NCBI GenBank assembly: GCA_019429445.1
Contig: JAHYIW010000025.1
Location: 1 to 39,586, forward strand
DNA length: 39,586 bases
Source of the DNA: Desulfuromonadaceae bacterium
GTDB lineage: Bacteria; Desulfobacterota; Desulfuromonadia; Desulfuromonadales; JAHYIW01
Direction: 5' to 3'
This document shows positions 34,117 to 39,586 of the stretch, piece after piece; the stretch's first letter is position 1, and the number at the start of each line of letters is the position of its first letter. A program made the position numbers and the translations under genes. Below the pieces are notes generated by a model, which searched no databases, was not told where the DNA came from, and saw only the letters and a list, made by a program, of their open reading frames with translations.

Positions 34117-35043
34117 ATGATTTTTCAGTGTACAATCGCCAAACAGGCAACGTTAAGCGGTATCGGCCTGCACTCGGGACGTACGATTAACCTTGTCCTG
34201 CGCCCGGCTGATGCTGGTACCGGAATCATTTTTCATCGCAGCGAAGGGGAACGCAGCGTAAGTATTGAAGCTGTTTCAGCCAACGTTGTCGATACGCGCC
34301 TGGCTACCGTTATCGGCAAAAGCGGTTTGTCCGTTTCGACGGTCGAGCATCTTCTTGCCGCACTTGCGGCACTCGGCATCGACAATCTTCATATTGACAT
34401 TGACGGGCCTGAGGTGCCGATTCTGGATGGAAGCTCAGCCCCTTTTATTAAACTGCTCAACGACACCGGCCTGAAAAAACTCAACCGGAGCCGCAAGTTC
34501 CTCGCAATACGTAAGTCACTCTTTGTGATTGATGGTGAGAAACGGGTCAGCATTATTCCGTCACGCTTCTTTCGCGTCAGCTTCGATATCGCTTTTGATC
34601 ATCGTTGCATCGGCCTTCAGCAACGTTCGGTCAAGGTCACCCCGAATGAATTTAACAAGAATATTGCGGCTGCCCGAACCTTCGGTTTTTTGCATGAAGT
34701 TGAGTTCTTGCGTTCGCAGGGACTGGCGCTCGGCGGATCACTTGACAATGCCGTCGTTATCGACCAGGACCGGGTGATGAATCCCGAAGGGCTACGCTTT
34801 CATGACGAATTTGTTCGCCACAAGATTCTTGACGCGATCGGCGATTTCAGCCTGGTCGGCTACCCGATTCTGGGTCACGTCAAATCGTATAAGGGGGGAC
34901 ATGACATCAACCACCAGTTAGTGGAAAAAATTCTTAACACCCCTGATGCGTGGAAACTAGTCGAGTTTACTGATCTTGATCTGGAACAGGCCATGCGGGG
35001 CATGCCTGCCTTCGCCCCGGAACCTGCTTTTTCCGAAGCTTGA
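34117..35043 (+). CDS. lpxC: UDP-3-O-acyl-N-acetylglucosamine deacetylase LpxC
   Basis: LpxC catalyses the first committed step of lipid A synthesis, so the organism makes lipopolysaccharide. The 308-residue length is normal. Zinc ligands are H78 in VSTVEHLLAAL and H235 and D239 in RHKILDAIGD. The general acid/base H264 is in KGGHDINHQLV. The substrate-binding GIGLHSG and GPEVPILDGSSAPF motifs are present. A terminator follows. Upstream is an AT-rich spacer with an inverted repeat. Confidence 0.96.
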   Translation: MIFQCTIAKQATLSGIGLHSGRTINLVLRPADAGTGIIFHRSEGERSVSIEAVSANVVDTRLATVIGKSGLSVSTVEHLLAALAALGIDNLHIDIDGPEVPILDGSSAPFIKLLNDTGLKKLNRSRKFLAIRKSLFVIDGEKRVSIIPSRFFRVSFDIAFDHRCIGLQQRSVKVTPNEFNKNIAAARTFGFLHEVEFLRSQGLALGGSLDNAVVIDQDRVMNPEGLRFHDEFVRHKILDAIGDFSLVGYPILGHVKSYKGGHDINHQLVEKILNTPDAWKLVEFTDLDLEQAMRGMPAFAPEPAFSEA

Positions 35044-35069
35044 TTCACAGCTCAACAAAGCACCTTTTG

Positions 35070-35103
35070 ACAGGCGGCCAGAACCATGGTCGCCTGTTTT
35101 TTT
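35070..35103 (+). terminator. Terminator after lpxC
   Basis: The stem ACAGGCG-G-CC (35070-35079) pairs with GG-T-CGCCTGT (35088-35097) with one G-U pair and an 8-base loop. A run of seven T residues ends at 35103. Confidence 0.88.
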
Positions 35104-35234
35104 AACATTCACATCCACGTGATATTGCTTTGTTTTTTATAGCGATTGCGATATCTTGTTGAAACTGGATCAAACCGCAAGCGACAGAGTCCAGTTCCCC
35201 CTGGCAACCTTTACTCAGGACGTGTTTCCAGATC

Positions 35235-37484
35235 ATGATGTCTCCGGCACCAACGGAAAATCGTCGTCACTCCGAATTACGTAAGCGGCGCCGCGAATGG
35301 CTGGTGATCATTTCCGTCGTCGTCCTGGTGGGGCTGCTGGCTCGCTTTGAGACGCGTCTTTTTGATCTGACCGAGAAAATTCCCCAATCCGGCAGTGTGT
35401 TGATGCTGGTTTTGATCAACATCAACATTCTGCTGATCGTCCTCTTCCTTTTTCTTGTTTTTCGCAATGTTTTCAAGCTGTTACTCGAACGTCGCCGGGG
35501 CTTGCCAGGTTCGCATCTGCGGACCAAGCTGGTGCTGGTATTTATTGGCCTGTCACTGGTGCCGACGATGCTGCTCTTTTTTGTATCAGCGGGATTCATC
35601 AACAACACGATTGAAAACTGGTTTAGCGATCAAATCGATTCCTCTTTGCAGGAATCGCTCGAAGTCGCCCAAACCTACTATAAAAATTCAGCAACGAATG
35701 CACTGTACTACGCTGAGCAGTTGGCGCTTTTCATCAAAGACGAAAAGCTTCTCAATGAAAACAACCTGCCCCGACTGGTAGACTTGATTCACCGCAAGCA
35801 ACAGGAATATAACCTGGGCGTCGTTGAGGTTTTTTCGTCCGCGCTAGAAGAGCTTGCGCGCGCATCCAATCCCGATGTCCCCACGGCTGAGTTTACTGAC
35901 CCAGGCTCTGAAAATCTGCGTGCAGCACTGCAGGGAAAGCGCTTTACACTCGTTACTCCGATCGGTAAAGCCGATCTGATCAGGGGCATTGTTCCGGTTT
36001 TTTCCAACTGGAAGCCAAATGATGTGGTCGGTGCCGTGGTCGTCAATTACTATGTCCCCTATTCTCTGGTCAGCAAGATGAAAGAAATCGCTGAGTCATA
36101 TGATCAGTACAAGGAAACAAAACTGTTAAAAAATAAAATTCAGCAAGGTTACGTCATTGTGCTCTTGCTGATAGCATTGGTGATTATCTTCCTTGCAACA
36201 TGGTTCGGCTTTCATCTGGCCCGCGGCATCACCGTTCCGATTCAGGAACTGGCGGCAGCCACCAATCGCATTGCCGCCGGAGATCTTGAGGTCACGATCG
36301 ATGTGCGCAGCGATGATGAAATTGGCACACTGATCGATGCTTTCAATCAAATGACGACCGATCTTCGACGCGGGCAACAGGAAATAAAGACCGCGAATGA
36401 TGAACTGAAAATCTCCAATCAGGAGCTGGACCAGCGCCGGAGCTATATGGAGATCCTGCTGCGTAACGTCACCGCAGGGGTCATTTCACTCGATAATCAG
36501 GGCACCATTACAACGATCAACAAGTCGGCCGAAGAACTGCTACAACTTTCATCGGAGCAGGTTCTTGGCAACAACTTTCGCACGACACTGTCGATTGAGC
36601 AATTTCATGCGCTGAAAGAATTACTTCAGGAATTACAACGGGCCGGAAGGGAAACCCTTCAACGGCAAATCAACCTTCCGGTTGGCAATACAACGATCAC
36701 CATTTTTGTCAGTTTGACCACTCTCCACGACGAAAATAACGCCGTCATCGGCAGTGTGATTGTATTTGACGATTTGACCCAGCTGCTCAAGGCGCAACGA
36801 ATGGCTGCGTGGCGTGAGGTTGCCCGGCGGATTGCACACGAAATCAAAAACCCCCTGACCCCGATTCAGCTATCAGCCCAACGCTTGCGACGGCGTTACC
36901 TGGAGCGTTTCAGTGCCGATGATACGGTTTTTGACGAGTGTACCCGTATGATTGTTCAGCAGGTCGAAGAGCTGAAAAATCTGGTCAATGAATTTTCCAG
37001 TTTTGCACGTATGCCCGCCAGCAACCCAACCCCGAACGATCTGAATGAAATCATCGCCGAATCACTCGTATTGTATCAGGAAGGACACAAAGACCTCAGC
37101 TTCACATTCACCCCGGACAAACGTCTTCCGCTGTGCCGTCTTGACCGCGAGCAGATCAAACGCGTCCTGATCAACCTGCTTGACAATGCGGTTGATGCAA
37201 CTGGTGAAGATGGGCGAATTGAATTGGCCTCTCATTTTGACCCTTCACTGAAGATCATTTCTTTCACCGTGGCGGACAACGGCTGCGGCATCGCGGCCAA
37301 CGACAAATTACGACTTTTTGAGCCTTACTATACGACCAAGAAGTCCGGCACAGGCCTGGGCCTGGCGATCGTTTCGACGATTATTTCTGATCATAACGGC
37401 TACATCAGAGTCAAGGACAACTATCCACAAGGAACACTCTTTGTGGTTGAGCTGCCGGTTTTTGGCAGTCACACCCCCGCATAA
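35235..37484 (+). CDS. ntrY: NtrY-like membrane sensor histidine kinase
   Basis: The 749-residue protein starts at ATG 35235, with a second ATG directly after. Three membrane segments lie at about 20-40, 55-80 and 100-125, followed by a large periplasmic or extracytoplasmic sensor part up to about 300 and a further membrane segment (VIVLLLIALVIIFLATWFGF). HAMP (GITVPIQELAAATNRIAAGDLEV) and PAS (LLRNVTAGVISLDNQGTITTINKSAEELL) domains follow. The phospho-acceptor is His535 in RRIAHEIKNPLTPIQ, and the ATPase has NLLDNAVDAT, DNGCGIA and GTGLGLAIV. The architecture is that of NtrY, which senses nitrogen or redox state. The partner regulator gene is 17 bases downstream. Confidence 0.85.
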   Translation: MMSPAPTENRRHSELRKRRREWLVIISVVVLVGLLARFETRLFDLTEKIPQSGSVLMLVLININILLIVLFLFLVFRNVFKLLLERRRGLPGSHLRTKLVLVFIGLSLVPTMLLFFVSAGFINNTIENWFSDQIDSSLQESLEVAQTYYKNSATNALYYAEQLALFIKDEKLLNENNLPRLVDLIHRKQQEYNLGVVEVFSSALEELARASNPDVPTAEFTDPGSENLRAALQGKRFTLVTPIGKADLIRGIVPVFSNWKPNDVVGAVVVNYYVPYSLVSKMKEIAESYDQYKETKLLKNKIQQGYVIVLLLIALVIIFLATWFGFHLARGITVPIQELAAATNRIAAGDLEVTIDVRSDDEIGTLIDAFNQMTTDLRRGQQEIKTANDELKISNQELDQRRSYMEILLRNVTAGVISLDNQGTITTINKSAEELLQLSSEQVLGNNFRTTLSIEQFHALKELLQELQRAGRETLQRQINLPVGNTTITIFVSLTTLHDENNAVIGSVIVFDDLTQLLKAQRMAAWREVARRIAHEIKNPLTPIQLSAQRLRRRYLERFSADDTVFDECTRMIVQQVEELKNLVNEFSSFARMPASNPTPNDLNEIIAESLVLYQEGHKDLSFTFTPDKRLPLCRLDREQIKRVLINLLDNAVDATGEDGRIELASHFDPSLKIISFTVADNGCGIAANDKLRLFEPYYTTKKSGTGLGLAIVSTIISDHNGYIRVKDNYPQGTLFVVELPVFGSHTPA

Positions 37485-37501
37485 GCGGCAAGGAAAGATT
37501 C

Positions 37502-38872
37502 ATGCGCACCATCCTGATTATCGACGATGAAGAAACGATCCGCGAGAGTCTTATCGGTATATTGAACGATGAGGGGTTTCGAACCAGCGTTGCTCAAAAT
37601 GGCGAGGAAGGCCTGGAACGAGTCAAGGAAGAGAGCCCTGATCTTGTGCTGCTTGACATCTGGATGCCAGGCATTGACGGGGTTGAGACGCTCCGCAAGA
37701 TCAAGGAAGATCGACCGGAGCAGATGGTAATTATGATGAGTGGGCACGGCACGATCGAAACCGCCGTCAAGGCAACAAAATATGGCGCCTATGACTTTAT
37801 TGAAAAGCCCCTGTCACTGGAAAAAGTGTTGCTCAGCATCAACAACGCATTACAAATAGGCAAACTGGTTTCAGAAAATCGCAATTTAAAAGAAAAAATC
37901 GCCCGTGAAAACGAGATGATTGGTTCGAGTAAATCGATCATTCAACTCAAAGAACAACTTGCACTTCTCGCTCCGTCTTCAGGCTGGGTCTTGATTACCG
38001 GGGAGAACGGCACTGGCAAGGAACTGGTCGCACGATCGATACACGCCCAATCAAGCCGTGCTCAAAAACCTTTTGTGGAGGTCAATTGCGCAGCGATTCC
38101 CGAAGAACTCATTGAATCTGAACTTTTCGGTCATGAGAAAGGGGCGTTCACCGGAGCGACTGCCATGCGCAAAGGAAAGTTCGATCTCGCGCACGAGGGG
38201 ACGTTGTTCCTCGATGAAATCGCCGACATGAGCCTGAAAACCCAGGCCAAGGTATTACGTATTTTACAGGAAAGAAAATTCGAACGTGTCGGCGGAACCC
38301 GGACGATAGAAGTTGATGTTCGCGTGATCGCTGCGACCAACAAAGATCTGGTCGAGGCAATCAATAGTGGATCGTTTCGCGAGGATCTTTATTATCGCCT
38401 CAACGTTGTTCCGGTGACGGTCCCCCCGCTGCGCAAACGCAAGGACGACATCCCCGCTCTCGCAAAACATTTTATCGAATATTTTTGCAGCAAGGAAAGT
38501 CGACGGATCAAGACGCTGCACCCTGAAGTCATCAACGCCTTGACTGTTTACAATTGGCCAGGGAATGTGCGTGAATTAAAAAACATGATCGAACGACTGG
38601 TCATCATGACCCCCGGTGATGAAATTATGCCGCAGCACCTGCCAAGCCCTCTTGGCATAGGACATTCGACAAACGAGCTGCCAAATGCGGCGGTGGCGTT
38701 GATTCCTGAACTGACATTTAAAGACGCAAAGGATTACTTTGAAAAAGCTTACCTGATGAAAAAACTGGAGGAAAATGACTGGAACATCTCACGAACAGCA
38801 GAACAAATTGGTCTGGAACGTTCCAACCTGCACCGCAAGATCAAGACTTATGGGATTGAACTGAAGAAGTAG
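37502..38872 (+). CDS. ntrX: NtrX-like sigma-54-dependent response regulator
   Basis: The 456-residue protein has a receiver domain (acidic pair D8-D9, phospho-acceptor D52 in LVLLDIWMPG, lysine in FIEKPLSL). An AAA+ sigma-54 activation domain follows, with Walker A GENGTGKE, the sigma-54-contacting GAFTGA (214-219), Walker B GTLFLDEIADMS and the arginine-finger stretch FREDLYYRLNVVPV. A C-terminal Fis-type helix-turn-helix completes it (NISRTAEQIGLERSNLHRKIKTYGI). It works with the NtrY-like kinase encoded just before it. No typical sigma-54 promoter was recognised in the nearby spacers, so targets are unknown. Confidence 0.93.
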   Translation: MRTILIIDDEETIRESLIGILNDEGFRTSVAQNGEEGLERVKEESPDLVLLDIWMPGIDGVETLRKIKEDRPEQMVIMMSGHGTIETAVKATKYGAYDFIEKPLSLEKVLLSINNALQIGKLVSENRNLKEKIARENEMIGSSKSIIQLKEQLALLAPSSGWVLITGENGTGKELVARSIHAQSSRAQKPFVEVNCAAIPEELIESELFGHEKGAFTGATAMRKGKFDLAHEGTLFLDEIADMSLKTQAKVLRILQERKFERVGGTRTIEVDVRVIAATNKDLVEAINSGSFREDLYYRLNVVPVTVPPLRKRKDDIPALAKHFIEYFCSKESRRIKTLHPEVINALTVYNWPGNVRELKNMIERLVIMTPGDEIMPQHLPSPLGIGHSTNELPNAAVALIPELTFKDAKDYFEKAYLMKKLEENDWNISRTAEQIGLERSNLHRKIKTYGIELKK

Positions 38873-38875
38873 CGC

Positions 38876-38894
38876 GCTGCGCTGCGCTGCGCTG
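38876..38894 (+). repeat. GCTGC tandem repeat after ntrX
   Basis: GCTGC is repeated three full times and once in part, starting 3 bases after the ntrX stop codon. It is a short tandem array that could vary in copy number by slippage. No role is evident. Confidence 0.6.
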
Positions 38895-38921
38895 TCGTTG
38901 TGGCTGGAGTAAAAAAAGAAG

Positions 38922-38952
38922 AGCCCCCCGACTCGGAGTGAGTTGGGGGGCT
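38922..38952 (-). terminator. Terminator of the rRNA operon, shared with ntrX
   Basis: AGCCCCCC-G-ACTC (38922-38934) pairs with GAGT-T-GGGGGGCT (38940-38952) around a 5-base loop. On the minus strand the stem is followed by CTTCTTTTTTT, an ideal T-run for the rRNA transcript that ends with 5S. On the plus strand a weaker TTTCT follows, so it may also stop ntrX transcription. Confidence 0.9.
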
Positions 38953-38965
38953 TTCTGAATAATTT

Positions 38966-39077
38966 CGGCGGCGACCTACTTTCCCACACAGTCTCCCATG
39001 CAGTATCATTGGCGCGGTAGGGCTTAACTTCTGTGTTCGAGATGGGAACAGGTGTGACCCCTACGCTATAGCCACCG
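38966..39077 (-). rRNA. rrf: 5S ribosomal RNA
   Basis: The minus-strand sequence begins GGTGGCTATAGCG and continues with the conserved loop region CACACCTGTTCCCATCTCG and GAACACAGAAGTTAAGCC. It ends with GGGAAAGTAGGTCGCCGCC, whose last bases pair with the 5' end to close the terminal stem. The length is about 110 bases. It is the last gene of the rRNA operon entering from the right edge. Confidence 0.95.
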
Positions 39078-39165
39078 AAAACCTTATAACTGGTTCTCAA
39101 TTGCCTAAGACTATTACCGATACGATGTTGTTCTGCGGTTGATGCGAATAAACTTAACGGAGGGC

Positions 39166-39187
39166 GGGGCGAGGCGAACCTCGCCCC
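39166..39187 (-). other. Hairpin in the 23S-5S spacer
   Basis: A perfect 9-bp stem (39166-39174 with 39179-39187) closes on a CGAA tetraloop in the 132-bp spacer between 5S and 23S. No T-run follows, so it is probably a processing or folding element of the precursor RNA. No tRNA gene is present in the spacer. Confidence 0.6.
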
Positions 39188-39209
39188 TTCCTCACAAAAA
39201 AACTTTTTA

Positions 39210-39586
<377 letters not shown>

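Noticed and set aside
35104-35234. A promoter for ntrY
   Set aside because: The stretch is AT-rich, but no pair of -35 and -10 hexamers at good spacing could be supported, and no clear GG-N10-GC sigma-54 site was found.
39078-39205. A tRNA gene between 23S and 5S
   Set aside because: Only a simple 9-bp hairpin is present; there is no cloverleaf.

Overview
The window is a bacterial chromosome segment with ordinary Gram-negative housekeeping genes: lpxC, secA, ruvABC, recN, nadK and an NtrY/NtrX two-component pair. The gene set and some neighbourhoods suggest a Desulfuromonadales-type delta-proteobacterium (Desulfuromonadota, Geobacter/Desulfuromonas/Pelobacter-like). The clues are a short GNAT ArgA-like enzyme with a bifunctional ArgJ, M23 peptidase next to secA, a MucR/Ros-type regulator, GlpX-type FBPase and QueH. 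This placement is inference from gene content and style; no database search was made.

Region 1 (1-5.6 kb) is an accessory island, visibly more AT-rich than the rest. It reads as a small chromosomal integron on the minus strand. An IntI-type integrase (4457-5500) has its own promoter, followed by an attI-like stretch and three cassettes. Cassette 1 is a DUF3024 gene with a 106-bp attC. Cassette 2 holds a C5-cytosine methyltransferase plus its probable PD-(D/E)XK restriction endonuclease and ends in a 73-bp attC. Cassette 3 carries a homing-endonuclease-associated repeat protein and is cut by the end of an ISL3-like insertion sequence that runs off the left edge. The integrase points the same way as the cassettes, and the cassettes lie beyond its 3' end. 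This is the reversed-integrase layout, not the common divergent one. Transcription from the integrase promoter could therefore also feed the cassettes.

Region 2 (5.7-18.9 kb) is housekeeping. It holds rarA (minus), then nadK, recN, a GNAT acetyltransferase, an M23 peptidase, secA, argJ, deoB and a secreted DUF2914 protein. These are followed by a convergent mucR-type regulator, a 0.5-kb spacer and hslO.

Region 3 (18.9-24.8 kb) is mostly minus strand. A crcB-DUF190-terB-methyltransferase run comes first, then a Cys-rich hypothetical protein (plus strand), a VOC/glyoxalase protein, a NifU-like scaffold, a MidA-type methyltransferase, a HAD hydrolase and an exported rhodanese.

Region 4 (24.9-38.9 kb) is plus strand. 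It holds glpX, a cytidylate-kinase-like/BON fusion, the yebC-ruvC-ruvA-ruvB run followed by an unrecognised 766-residue protein, queH, a patatin-like protein, lpxC, and ntrY-ntrX. It ends at a strong hairpin shared with a minus-strand rRNA operon. That operon's 5S gene and 23S 3' end fill 38.9 kb to the right edge.

The most interesting parts are the reversed integron carrying a complete-looking restriction-modification pair as a single cassette, its repeat-rich attI candidate, and the unknown large protein in the Holliday-junction gene cluster.
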